Below, one piece after another: positions 1-7,174 of a DNA stretch of 30,853 nt; position 1 is the stretch's first letter, and each line of letters begins with the position of its first letter. The translations under genes were made by a program, and so were the position numbers. Below the pieces are notes generated by a model, which made no database searches, was not told the origin of the DNA, and was given only the letters and a program-made list of their open reading frames with translations. The stretch lies in assembly GCA_039180525.1 (NCBI GenBank), contig JBCDDF010000042.1, positions 1-30,853 on the forward strand, given 5' to 3'. This DNA is from Halovulum sp039180525 (GTDB lineage Bacteria > Pseudomonadota > Alphaproteobacteria > Rhodobacterales > Rhodobacteraceae).

Positions 1-264
1 GACATGCCGGTCAGCCCCGGGATAGAATTCAATACCTATGAGATGGTTTTGCGATCGGCCGCCAGTGGGCAGGGGATCGCGCTGGGCTGGGACCGTTTGG
101 CGGACGCTTATGTCTCGTCGGGTGAATTGGTCCACATATTGCCCGACGTCGTCCGGTCCGGTGCCGGCTATTTCGCGCAGACGACATCGAAAGAGCCGTC
201 GAGACAGGTGGTGGAAATTTTGAATTGGATTCAGACCGAAGCCCACGCCAACGGTCGCGCCTAA
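1..264 (+). CDS. LysR-type transcriptional regulator, C-terminal fragment (cut by window edge)
   Basis: The reading frame is open from the first base and ends at TAA 262-264, so only the last 87 residues are present. They look like the end of a LysR substrate-binding domain: an NTYEMVLRSAASGQGIALGWDRL stretch split here as a typical 'G.GIALG' effector-fold helix and strand, then a short helix ending the domain (VVEILNWIQTEA). The DNA-binding helix-turn-helix would lie upstream, outside the window. Its target cannot be told from this fragment; LysR proteins often regulate a divergent neighbour, which here would also be outside the window. The next gene downstream is on the other strand and is separated by a repeat element. 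The family call is fairly safe, the function is unknown. Confidence 0.75.
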   Translation, partial: DMPVSPGIEFNTYEMVLRSAASGQGIALGWDRLADAYVSSGELVHILPDVVRSGAGYFAQTTSKEPSRQVVEILNWIQTEAHANGRA

Positions 265-313
265 AGGGGTCGCCCCCCTGCGCGCGCCATCAAGGGCCGC
301 GGACGTGGGAGCC

Positions 314-347
314 CTGACGCCCGCGGGGGCGGGCCACCGGCCGTCAG
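314..347. terminator. GC-rich hairpin after the LysR gene
   Basis: The outer arms CTGACG (314-319) and CGTCAG (342-347) enclose a second inverted repeat, GCCCGC (319-324) and GCGGGC (329-334). There is no following T-tract, so this is only a possible transcript end or stabilising structure downstream of the LysR gene. The rest of 265-387 shows no gene. Confidence 0.3.
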
Positions 348-387
348 GCGGCGCCGGCAATAGCGCGACAGCCGGCCCGCACCGTGG

Positions 388-504
388 CTAGAGCAAAAAC
401 GGATCAGATCGAAACACTCTGATCCTAGGGTTTTGCTCAGACTATTGAATATGGGCCAAAAATCCCCTTTCAGACCGATTCAGTCTGAAAGGGTCTTGGT
501 CTAG
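388..504 (+). repeat. Intergenic two-hairpin repeat, copy A
   Basis: This 117-base element begins and ends with CTAG. It resembles copy B at 7058-7174 along its whole length and a diverged reverse copy at 15636-15733. It folds into two hairpins. The first has outer arms GAGCAAAA and TTTTGCTC around inner arms GGATCAGA and TCTGATCC. The second has arms CCCTTTCAGAC and GTCTGAAAGGG with a 7-base loop. The inner arms differ from copy B but stay complementary, which indicates selection on the fold. The right-hand CTAG supplies the TAG stop codon (501-503, minus strand) of the PRC-barrel gene. The element may act as a two-way transcript end, since the second hairpin is flanked by T- or A-rich bases. 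No coding potential was seen. Confidence 0.85.
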
Positions 505-965
505 TTCGTGGGCGCGTATTCCGGCATCGCGCGCACCTGATCCTCGGTCAGCGGCAGTTTGACGATCAGATCGTCGCCGGTGTCCACATCGCCGGGCTCG
601 ACCTGAAGGTCATCGACCGGAATCGCCACCGAATGGCGCCCGAACCCCAGGAACCCGCCGACCGACACGACCGCGGCGCTGATGTCGCCCGCCGCGGTGA
701 AGACAATGCCGCTGACGGTACCGATATCCTCGCCATCCACGCTGAGGACATCGGCGCCCGCCAGAGCCTCCGCCGACAACCCGGTCGAGTCGCCGCCGGG
801 CGTGGCCGGTGTCGGCGTCGGTGTCGGCACAATCGTTTCGCCTTCCGCTGGCGCCTGCGCCAGCTTGCGCAATTCCAGCACATCCAATTGCGGGTCAGCG
901 GCCCAAAGAGCCGCCGGTGCGAAGCATGTGGCCAAGACTAAACCGGCGCAAAAACTGCGTTGCAT
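501..965 (-). CDS. Exported PRC-barrel domain protein
   Basis: A 154-residue protein with a signal peptide: MQRSFCAGLVLATCFAPAA, followed by an alanine-rich cleavage region near LWAAD. A Thr-Pro-rich linker follows (TPTPTPATPGG), then a PRC-barrel-like domain whose strands carry 'GADVLSVDGEDIGTVSGIVF' and 'VAIPVDDLQV'. PRC-barrel domains occur in photosynthetic reaction centre H subunits, in RimM and in many small exported alphaproteobacterial proteins of unknown role. The start at 965 was chosen over an in-frame ATG at 1034 because it begins a clear signal peptide and has a strong ribosome site (GAAAGGGGG) just upstream. Its stop codon lies inside repeat copy A. The gene stands alone; the 186-base gap to the next gene should hold its promoter. 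Domain call is good, function unknown. Confidence 0.8.
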   Translation of the reverse strand: MQRSFCAGLVLATCFAPAALWAADPQLDVLELRKLAQAPAEGETIVPTPTPTPATPGGDSTGLSAEALAGADVLSVDGEDIGTVSGIVFTAAGDISAAVVSVGGFLGFGRHSVAIPVDDLQVEPGDVDTGDDLIVKLPLTEDQVRAMPEYAPTN

Positions 966-1151
966 AAGAAACCCCCTTTCATAAAACGACCCACCTCGTC
1001 CGAGCCCAAATGGCCGGACCGTTCTTCTTTGCATTCTTGTTACAGAATATGTCGGCGGAAGGCTCTACGCCGGAAATCGCGCATGGGGTTGACTTGCCTA
1101 AACCCCTGAAACTTGGGCATGTGGATGCGCGGATTTCCGCAAAAAAGACGA

Positions 1152-1607
1152 TCACGCGCCGGTTTGCGGCAGACGGCGCAACACCGTCTCAAGTTGCCCG
1201 GCAAAGCGTGCGCGATCTGCGCGGGTGAAGCTGCGGCCGCTGCCGGGCAGAAACGGATCGGCCGCGCGCAGATCGGCCATCAGATCGCGCGTGGCAAGCC
1301 GGGCGCCGATATTGCGCGGATCCAATTCCTCGCCCATGGGCGTCAGCACCGCCGCCCCCGCCGCCACGCAGCGCGCTGCCAGCGGCAGATCCGCGGTCAC
1401 GCACACATCGCCCGCGCCGGCCCGCGCCGCGATCCAGTCATCGGCGGCATCCGGCCCCTGATCGACCACCACGACCCGCACCAGCGGATCGGCGACCGGG
1501 CGCAGCCCGCCATCGCAGACCAGCAGGGTCGGCACGCCATGCCGCCCGGCGACCCGCTGCACCTCTGCCTTTACCGGGCAGGCGTCGGCATCGACATAGA
1601 CCGTCAC
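1152..1607 (-). CDS. UPF0178 (DUF188, YaiI/YqxD) family protein
   Basis: A 151-residue protein of the YaiI/YqxD family, which has a PIN-like or NYN-like nuclease fold but no firmly assigned activity. The family hallmark DADACPVK sits at residues 6-13, and later conserved parts include VCDGG, VVVDQGPDAADDWI and VTADLPLAARC with acidic residues in the positions expected of a metal site. Length matches the family (about 150). The start codon is GTG at 1607, which overlaps the TGA of the upstream hydrolase gene in a GTGA arrangement, so the two are probably translationally coupled. A run of six T follows the stop closely on the coding strand, but no good hairpin precedes it. Confidence 0.88.
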   Translation of the reverse strand: MTVYVDADACPVKAEVQRVAGRHGVPTLLVCDGGLRPVADPLVRVVVVDQGPDAADDWIAARAGAGDVCVTADLPLAARCVAAGAAVLTPMGEELDPRNIGARLATRDLMADLRAADPFLPGSGRSFTRADRARFAGQLETVLRRLPQTGA

Positions 1608-2428
1608 CGGCTGAGCGCGGCGGCGTGAAAATCGATGTGCGCGCCCATGAAGCTCGCGACGAAGAAATAGCTGTGGTCATAGCCGGGCTGCAGCCGCAGC
1701 GTGGCCGCGCTGCGCGTCTCGGTCAGGGCGGCGGCCAGCGCCTCGGGGCGCAGCAGGTCGATGAACTCGTCCGCCGTTCCCTGATCGACCAGCAGCGGCC
1801 AGGGCACGCCCCGGTCGCGGATCAGACGCGCCGCGTCATGGCTCGCCCAGACAGCTTCATCCGTGCCCAGATAGGCCGAAAGCTGCTTGCGCCCCCAATC
1901 CGATCCAGAGGGGTTGGCGATCGGCGCAAAGGCCGACACCGACCGGAACCGGTCCGGCCGGCGCAGCGCCACGGTCAGCGCGCCATGCCCGCCCATGGAA
2001 TGGCCGGTGATCGCCTGCGCATCCCGTTCCAGCGCGAACCGGTCGAATACCAGATCCGGCAGCTCTGCGGTGACATAGCTCCACATGGCGAAATGCGGCG
2101 CCCAGGGCGCTTCGGTCGCATCGACGTAGAAACCGGCCCCCTGGCCCAGATCATAGGCTGGATCATCGGCCACCGCGTCGCCGCGGGGCGAGGTATCGGG
2201 AAAGACCAGCGCGATCCCGGCGCGCGCCGCATGGGCCTGGGCGCCGGCTTTCAGCATTGCGTTCTCATGCGTGCAGGTCAGCCCCGACAGGTACCACAAC
2301 ACCGGCACCGGCGCGGCGCCGCCGGGATGGAACAGACCAAAGGTCATGTCGCAGCCGCAGAGCTCCGACCGGTGGCGATAGACCCCCTGCACCCCGCCGA
2401 ACGCGCGCGTTTCGCTGATCGTCTCCAT
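1604..2428 (-). CDS. fghA: S-formylglutathione hydrolase
   Basis: A 274-residue alpha/beta-hydrolase of the esterase D family. It hydrolyses S-formylglutathione to glutathione and formate, the second step of glutathione-dependent formaldehyde detoxification. The nucleophile elbow GHSMGGHGA places the catalytic serine at residue 144; the acid is probably Asp220 (QGTADEF) and the base His252 (GYDHSYFF). The oxyanion region LSGLTCTHENA is also typical. Length is normal for the family (about 275-280). It lies 9 bases after the AEC permease stop and overlaps the UPF0178 start by 4 bases. The usual partner, S-(hydroxymethyl)glutathione dehydrogenase, is not next to it in this window. The reaction is assigned from family knowledge; promiscuous esterase activity is possible. 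Confidence 0.9.
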   Translation of the reverse strand: METISETRAFGGVQGVYRHRSELCGCDMTFGLFHPGGAAPVPVLWYLSGLTCTHENAMLKAGAQAHAARAGIALVFPDTSPRGDAVADDPAYDLGQGAGFYVDATEAPWAPHFAMWSYVTAELPDLVFDRFALERDAQAITGHSMGGHGALTVALRRPDRFRSVSAFAPIANPSGSDWGRKQLSAYLGTDEAVWASHDAARLIRDRGVPWPLLVDQGTADEFIDLLRPEALAAALTETRSAATLRLQPGYDHSYFFVASFMGAHIDFHAAALSR

Positions 2429-2437
2429 GCCGTCTCC

Positions 2438-3358
2438 TTACCTCACAAGCGCGATCACCGCCGACAGCGTCACCACGCTGATCGCGGTGGATACAAGTAT
2501 CGTCGACGACGCGCGCATCGGCGCCACCCCGTAGTGCTGCGCCACGATATAGACGTTGCCCGCGGTCGGCATCGCCGCCACTGCAACCAGCACCGCCACG
2601 GTGAACGGCGGCAGGCCAAAGACGAACAGCCCCAACACCGCCGCCAGCGCCGGGTGCAGCGCCAGTTTGGCAAAGCTGAGCCACAGCGCGACGCTCAGCC
2701 GCTCGGCCGAGCGCGCGGCCAGCGACGCACCGATGGCGAACAGCGCGCCGGGCGTCGCCGCCGCTCCCAGAAGGTCCAAGAAATCCGCCGCCGGACCGGG
2801 CACCGGCAACGCCAGTGCCGACCAGATCAGCCCGACGGAAATCGACATCACCATGGGGTTCTGCACCAACCCAAGCAGCACACGGCCCACCGCCGCCGGC
2901 CCCGCGCGGCCCCGCGCGCCGACCAGAAGGATCACCAACAGCGATCCGAACAGGATCAGATCGATGCTGAGTATCATCAGGATCGGCCCCGCCGCGGCCT
3001 CCCCCATCAGCAACACCAGCATCGGAAGGCCCAGAAAACCCACATTGCCGATCACCCCGCACTGCGCCTCCACCGCCGCCTCGGCAATGCCTGCCCCGCG
3101 CCGGCGCGCGGCGATCGTCACCAGGACATAGACCGCCGCCGTGGCCAGAAAGTACGCCGCCGCCAGCGCGGGGTCGAAGATCTCGCCGAACGGCAGGGTG
3201 GCGGCGAAGTTGAACAGCATCGCCGACAGCGCGAAAAAGAACACGAACCGGGTCAGCGCCGCCACCGCCTGCGGCCCGAACAACCCGGCCCGCGCCGCGC
3301 CGTACCCCAAGCCCAGCAACAGGAAGAACGGCAGCGTTTCCAAGAAGATTTCGATCAC
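2438..3358 (-). CDS. AEC-family (auxin efflux carrier type) permease
   Basis: An inner-membrane carrier of about 306 residues with some ten hydrophobic segments in the AEC/BART pattern: two bundles of five helices, the first starting IFLETLPFFLLLGLGYGAARAG. Family members export or import small organic anions such as malate or malonate; the substrate here cannot be read from sequence. The start is taken as GTG at 3358, giving a protein that begins directly with the first membrane helix; upstream in-frame codons would add about 34 arginine-rich residues with no family resemblance. The GTG overlaps the TGA of the acetyltransferase gene (3355-3358), and the stop lies 9 bases before fghA, so the four genes from 3846 to 1152 form one probable operon. 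Confidence 0.82.
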   Translation of the reverse strand: MIEIFLETLPFFLLLGLGYGAARAGLFGPQAVAALTRFVFFFALSAMLFNFAATLPFGEIFDPALAAAYFLATAAVYVLVTIAARRRGAGIAEAAVEAQCGVIGNVGFLGLPMLVLLMGEAAAGPILMILSIDLILFGSLLVILLVGARGRAGPAAVGRVLLGLVQNPMVMSISVGLIWSALALPVPGPAADFLDLLGAAATPGALFAIGASLAARSAERLSVALWLSFAKLALHPALAAVLGLFVFGLPPFTVAVLVAVAAMPTAGNVYIVAQHYGVAPMRASSTILVSTAISVVTLSAVIALVR

Positions 3359-3846
3359 GTCAGCACCCGATACATCACCAGCGCATCGACGAAACTGCCG
3401 TCGGGCCGGCGGAACGCGCCCGGCAGCCGGCCGACCGTATCGAACCCGTGCCGCGCCCAAAGCGCGATGGCGCGGGTGTTGGTGGCGATCACGAAATTGA
3501 ACTGCATGGCCCGGAACCCAAGCGCCCGCGCATGGTGCAGACTGTGGCGCAGCATCGCCCCGGCCACACCCCGCCCCTGCGCCTCACCCGCGGTGACGTA
3601 CCCGCAATTGCACACATGCGCGCCGCCGCCCGGCTGGTTCGGACCGATGAAATACGTCCCCAACACGCGCCCGCCCGCCTCCGCCACGAACACCTCGTGC
3701 CCGCCGCGCCAATAGGCCAAACCGGCATCCCGCCCGACATCCCGCGGCTGGCAATAGGTCTCCCCGGCGGCGAACACCGGCGCCAGCAGCGCCCAAAGCG
3801 CGTCGTCGTCGCCAGGCGTCGCGGGCCGCAGGGCAAGATCGTCCAT
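3355..3846 (-). CDS. GNAT-family N-acetyltransferase
   Basis: A protein of about 163 residues with the GNAT fold: an N-terminal strand and helix (LALRPATPGDDDALWALL), the central strands 'VFVAEAGGRVLGTYFIGPN', and the acetyl-CoA pyrophosphate loop in EAQGRGVAGAML (Q/R-x-x-G-x-G/A pattern). The C-terminal part 'NTRAIALWARHGFDTVGRLPGAF' is the usual helix-strand end of the domain. The acceptor is unknown. The start at 3846 begins exactly at the domain; an in-frame ATG at 3882 would add 12 residues and neither site has a strong ribosome-binding sequence, so the exact start is uncertain. It is the first gene of the operon with the AEC permease and fghA, and is divergent from moaA. Confidence 0.78.
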   Translation of the reverse strand: MDDLALRPATPGDDDALWALLAPVFAAGETYCQPRDVGRDAGLAYWRGGHEVFVAEAGGRVLGTYFIGPNQPGGGAHVCNCGYVTAGEAQGRGVAGAMLRHSLHHARALGFRAMQFNFVIATNTRAIALWARHGFDTVGRLPGAFRRPDGSFVDALVMYRVLT

Positions 3847-3967
3847 GCCCACCGTCTCAACCTCGCCCCGAAATCCTGCCATCGCATCGCCGGCCATACC
3901 AGCCGTGCCGCACCCAAGCAACGCCGGCCCACCCCCGCTTCTTTGTTCCAAAAATATTCCGGGGAGC

Positions 3968-3987
3968 GCGAGGGGCTGGCCCCTCGC
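3968..3987. promoter_or_regulatory. Hairpin in the moaA leader / divergent promoter region
   Basis: Arms GCGAGGGG (3968-3975) and CCCCTCGC (3980-3987) pair perfectly around a 4-base loop, 46 bases before moaA. Just upstream is an AT-rich stretch (CCAAAAATATTCC, about 3948-3960), the only such stretch in the gap between the divergent GNAT gene and moaA, so it is the best promoter candidate. I recall similar AT-rich-plus-hairpin units next to many genes in Rhodobacteraceae, so it may be a widespread element rather than a moaA-specific control. It does not resemble the Moco riboswitch. Confidence 0.35.
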
Positions 3988-4033
3988 TTGCAAACCGCTT
4001 GCCCCGCGCGCGCCGCCGGATTACCTCAGATCC

Positions 4034-5044
4034 ATGGCCGACGCCCCGCTCATCGATCCGTTCGCGCGCGCAATCACCTATCTGCGCGTTTCGGTCACCG
4101 ACCGATGCGATTTCCGCTGCGTCTATTGCATGTCGGAAAACATGACCTTTCTGCCGCGCAAGGAACTTCTGAGCCTGGAGGAGTTGGACCGTCTTTCCTC
4201 GCGCTTCGTTGCCTTGGGCGTGCGCAAGCTGCGCATCACCGGCGGCGAGCCGTTGGTGCGCAAGGGCATCCTGACCTATTTCGAGGCGATGTCGCGGCAC
4301 CTGGCCTCGGGTGCGCTGGACGAACTGACCCTGACCACCAATGGCTCGCAACTGCGCCGCTTCGCGCAGCCACTGGCCGATTGCGGGGTGGGCCGCGTGA
4401 ATGTCTCGCTCGATACGCTCGACGAGGCGAAGTTCAAGGCGATCACCCGCTGGGGCCGGTTCGCCCAAGTGATGGACGGCATCGATGCCGCGGTCGAGGC
4501 CGGGATGCGCGTCAAGCTGAACGTCGTGGCGCTGAAGGGCACGAACGACGACGAGGCCTATAAGATGGTCGAATGGTGCGCGGCGCGCGGGTTCGATCTG
4601 ACCTTTATCGAGGTCATGCCCATGGGCGAAGACATGGGCGACGGGCTGCGGCTGGATCAGTACTGGAGCCTGGAGGACGTGCGTGCGCATCTGGCGCGCC
4701 GCTGGACGCTCGCCGATCTGCCGCTGACGACCGGGGGGCCGGCGCGCTATGTCCGGGTGCAGGAGACCGGCCAGAAGATCGGCTTCATCACCCCGCTCAG
4801 CCACAATTTCTGCGAAAGCTGCAACCGTGTCCGACTGACCTGCACGGGCGAACTCTACATGTGCCTGGGCCAGGAGGACATGGCCGACCTGCGCGCGCCG
4901 CTGCGCGATGGCGGCGGCGACCGCGCGCTCGACCGCGCCATCCGCGCCGCGATCGCGCGCAAACCCCGCGGCCATGATTTCAACTATTCGCGCCGCGACG
5001 TCGCCGGGCGCATGACCCGCCATATGAGCCATACCGGCGGCTGA
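4034..5044 (+). CDS. moaA: GTP 3',8-cyclase MoaA (molybdenum cofactor synthesis)
   Basis: A 336-residue radical SAM enzyme. It opens molybdenum cofactor synthesis by converting GTP to (8S)-3',8-cyclo-7,8-dihydroguanosine triphosphate, working with MoaC. The radical SAM cluster ligands are Cys25, Cys29 and Cys32 (CDFRCVYC). The second, substrate-binding cluster is present as Cys260, Cys263 and Cys277 (C-x2-C-x13-C, around NFCESCNRVRLTC). The C-terminal GG tail needed for activity is intact (SHTGG). SAM-binding glycine motif TGGEPLVRKG is at 69-78. The start at 4034 is the first ATG giving the normal N-terminus (IDPFARAITYLRVSVTDRC). The other moa genes are not in the window. The next gene starts 6 bases after the stop. 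Confidence 0.96.
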   Translation: MADAPLIDPFARAITYLRVSVTDRCDFRCVYCMSENMTFLPRKELLSLEELDRLSSRFVALGVRKLRITGGEPLVRKGILTYFEAMSRHLASGALDELTLTTNGSQLRRFAQPLADCGVGRVNVSLDTLDEAKFKAITRWGRFAQVMDGIDAAVEAGMRVKLNVVALKGTNDDEAYKMVEWCAARGFDLTFIEVMPMGEDMGDGLRLDQYWSLEDVRAHLARRWTLADLPLTTGGPARYVRVQETGQKIGFITPLSHNFCESCNRVRLTCTGELYMCLGQEDMADLRAPLRDGGGDRALDRAIRAAIARKPRGHDFNYSRRDVAGRMTRHMSHTGG

Positions 5045-5050
5045 GCGCGC

Positions 5051-5989
5051 ATGTGGGTCGCGGCGCTGACCGCGCTGGGCCGGCGCGCCCGTTGGATCCT
5101 GGCGCTGGGCGCGGTGGCCGCGCTGTTCCTGCCCGGCCTGTCGGGCGCGCTGCGCCCCGCCCTGCCCTTTCTGGTCGCCCTGGTCCTGGGGCTGTCGATG
5201 GCACGCATCGACCTTGGCGCGACACTGCGCGGCGCGGTCCGGCCGCGGCGGCTGGGGCTGCTGCTGGCGGTCTCTGCACTGCTGATCCCGGCCACGGCGC
5301 TGGTCTATGGCACGCTGGGCCGGCTGTTCGGGCCAGAGATCGCCGCCAGCCTGGTCTATCTGGCCGCCGCCCCGCCCATCGCCTCGGCCGCGGGGCTGTG
5401 CTTCATGCTGGGCTACAACGCCCGACTGGCGTTGGAGGTTACCGTTGCCGCCACGCTGTTGACGCCCATCCTCGGGCCGCTGGCCACCGGACTTGCGCTG
5501 CCGACCTCGCCGCTGGCCGTGGACCCATTGCGGCTGGGGCTCCGGCTGGCGGCAATGATCGCGGGCGGCATCGCGGTCGGGCTGATCCTGCGCCGCGGCA
5601 TCGGGGCGGACCGGATCGCCCGGCACGCGCCGATCTTCGACGGGTTCGCGGCCCTGGGCATGCTGGTTTTCATCCTGCCGCTGTTCGACCGGGTCGGCGC
5701 GCTGATCCTGGACGCCCCCTGGCGCGCGGTCTGGATCCTGGCCATCGCGGCGCTGTTCAACCTGGGCGCCAATCTGGCGACCCGCACCGCCCTGGGCAGC
5801 TTGCCCGCCACCGACCGCGGCGCGGCGGGGGTCGTGATGGGCAACCGCAACGTCGCGATGTACCTGGCCGCGCTGCCGTTCGAGCCGACCTTTGCCCTGT
5901 TCGTGGCGCTCTATCAGTTCCCGATGTACTTCACCCCGCTGATTTTCGGCGCGCGCACCCCCCGTGACGCCGGCCGCGCGGGCGCGTAA
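5051..5989 (+). CDS. Bile acid:sodium symporter (BASS) family-like transporter
   Basis: A 312-residue membrane protein with about nine or ten hydrophobic segments. Near the C-terminus it carries MGNRNVAMYLAALP, which resembles the crossover-helix motif of BASS and arsenite-permease relatives, and an earlier PPIASAAGLCFMLGYN segment in the matching position of the first repeat. BASS proteins carry organic anions with sodium; the substrate is not predictable here. It begins 6 bases after moaA, so the two are probably cotranscribed, but I know of no functional link with molybdopterin synthesis. The arsenic carrier ArsB/Acr3 is a less likely alternative since the typical Acr3 cysteine is not apparent. 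Confidence 0.72.
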   Translation: MWVAALTALGRRARWILALGAVAALFLPGLSGALRPALPFLVALVLGLSMARIDLGATLRGAVRPRRLGLLLAVSALLIPATALVYGTLGRLFGPEIAASLVYLAAAPPIASAAGLCFMLGYNARLALEVTVAATLLTPILGPLATGLALPTSPLAVDPLRLGLRLAAMIAGGIAVGLILRRGIGADRIARHAPIFDGFAALGMLVFILPLFDRVGALILDAPWRAVWILAIAALFNLGANLATRTALGSLPATDRGAAGVVMGNRNVAMYLAALPFEPTFALFVALYQFPMYFTPLIFGARTPRDAGRAGA

Positions 5990-6043
5990 CCTCGCGCCGA
6001 ACTGACTCGGCGCCGGCGGCGCGCAAGACGGGGAGCCGGCAGC

Positions 6044-7060
6044 ATGCCTTCGGATCAGACACGCCCAACGCTGTTCTCTGCCCGCGTGGAGGCATCGCCC
6101 ATCGAGACCATGCGCGCGATCGCCGTTCTGCTGCTGGTCACCTATCACGTCATCGGCGCCGGCCCGCGCGACGGGCTGGCGGTGGACTACCCGCACGGGC
6201 TGCGGGTGTTTTCCGATTTCTTCATCGATCTGCGCATGCCCGTCTTCGCCTTCGTGGCGGGCTTCGTCTATGGTCTGCGACCGGTCGCGCCCAGCGCGCT
6301 CGGCCGGTTTCTGACCGGAAAGCTGCGCCGCCTGGCCATCCCCGGCGCCATCGCGGCGACGCTGTTCTTTCTGGCCCTGACGGTGATGGAAGGCCGCCCG
6401 ATCGCAGAGATCTGGCGGATCTATCTGTTCCCCTTCGCCCACTACTGGTTTCTGCAGGCGATCCTGGTTATCTTTGCCGTGTTCTGCACGCTGGACGTGG
6501 CCACCCGCGGCCGCTTTGCCGAGGCGTTTCTGCTGGTCGCCTGCGTTTTGACCCTGAGCCCAATCGATATCCCCGGCGGCCCGTTTTCGGTCAACAGCGC
6601 GATCTATCTGCTGCCCTATTTCATTCTCGGCACGGTGGTCGTTCGCCGCTATGCGCTGCTGCGCCAGTACATGGTGGTGATCCTGCCGATTGCGCTGATC
6701 GCCGCGGCGGCGGCCACGTGGCAGAACCTGGGTCTTCTTCAAGAGACCGGCGCGCTGTCGACCGAACGGCGCGACCTGCAAAGCCTGAGCTTCGGCATCG
6801 CGGCCTGCGTGATCGGCATTCTGGTCTTGCCCCGGTTGGGTTGGCTGGCCTGGCTGGGCCCGCCCTCGTTCACCATCTATCTGTATCACGTCTTCGCCAC
6901 GTCGGGCATGCGGCAGGCGCTGGAGGCGGTGGGCGTGACCCAAACCGTCCTCTTCATGGTCTGCGGCATCGCGGCGGGGGTTCTGCTGCCGATCATCCTG
7001 CACTGGATGGCCGGGCAAACCGCGCTGACGCGGCGGCTGGTACTGGGTCAGCGCAGGTAG
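6044..7060 (+). CDS. Membrane acyltransferase (acyltransferase 3 / OpgC-like)
   Basis: A 338-residue integral membrane protein with about ten hydrophobic helices. The N-terminal 'IETMRAIAVLLLVTYHVIG' resembles the start of the acyltransferase 3 family (R-x-x-A-x-x-x-V-x-x-H), with the likely catalytic His in TYH. The segment SDFFIDLRMPVFAFVAGFVYG and the later WLGPPSFTIYLYHVFATSG are also typical. Members O-acylate surface sugars such as glucans, O-antigens or exopolysaccharides at the inner membrane; the acceptor here is unknown. A ribosome site (GGGGAG) lies about 10 bases before the ATG. The TAG stop at 7058-7060 is also the first three bases of repeat copy B, so the original C-terminus may have been changed by the repeat. 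Confidence 0.82.
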   Translation: MPSDQTRPTLFSARVEASPIETMRAIAVLLLVTYHVIGAGPRDGLAVDYPHGLRVFSDFFIDLRMPVFAFVAGFVYGLRPVAPSALGRFLTGKLRRLAIPGAIAATLFFLALTVMEGRPIAEIWRIYLFPFAHYWFLQAILVIFAVFCTLDVATRGRFAEAFLLVACVLTLSPIDIPGGPFSVNSAIYLLPYFILGTVVVRRYALLRQYMVVILPIALIAAAAATWQNLGLLQETGALSTERRDLQSLSFGIAACVIGILVLPRLGWLAWLGPPSFTIYLYHVFATSGMRQALEAVGVTQTVLFMVCGIAAGVLLPIILHWMAGQTALTRRLVLGQRR

Positions 7061-7174
7061 AGCAAAACCGGTTCTGGTCGAAGCAATCAGAACCCAGGAT
7101 TTTGCGCAATATATTGAATCTGGACCAAAATCCTTTTTCAGACTGATCCAGTCTGAAAAAGGGCTTTAGTCTAG
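7058..7174 (+). repeat. Intergenic two-hairpin repeat, copy B
   Basis: Full-length relative of copy A (388-504), filling the whole gap between two convergent genes. Its first three bases are the TAG stop of the acyltransferase, and its last bases give the TAG stop (7171-7173, minus strand) of the ABC permease. Hairpin one has inner arms GGTTCTG (7070-7076) and CAGAACC (7088-7094); hairpin two has arms CCTTTTTCAGAC and GTCTGAAAAAGG. Both stems differ from copy A by paired changes. With A/T-rich flanks on both sides of the second hairpin, it could end transcription from both directions. Confidence 0.88.

Noticed and set aside
1131..1151. Terminator after the UPF0178 gene
   Set aside because: A run of six T on the coding strand follows the stop, but the only small hairpin (GCGGA/TCCGC) lies after the T-run, not before it.
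1625..3715. Open frame of about 700 codons on the plus strand
   Set aside because: It is antisense to fghA, the AEC permease and the acetyltransferase, with low-complexity Arg/Gln/His sequence; the minus-strand genes have clear catalytic motifs.
3945..4033. Molybdenum-cofactor riboswitch ahead of moaA
   Set aside because: The leader is short with a single simple hairpin and shows none of the multi-stem layout of the Moco motif.
3857..7018. Open frame of over 1000 codons on the minus strand
   Set aside because: It lies opposite moaA, the BASS-type transporter and the acyltransferase, is rich in Gln, Arg, Gly and Asp without any domain, and arises from third-position GC bias in the real genes.
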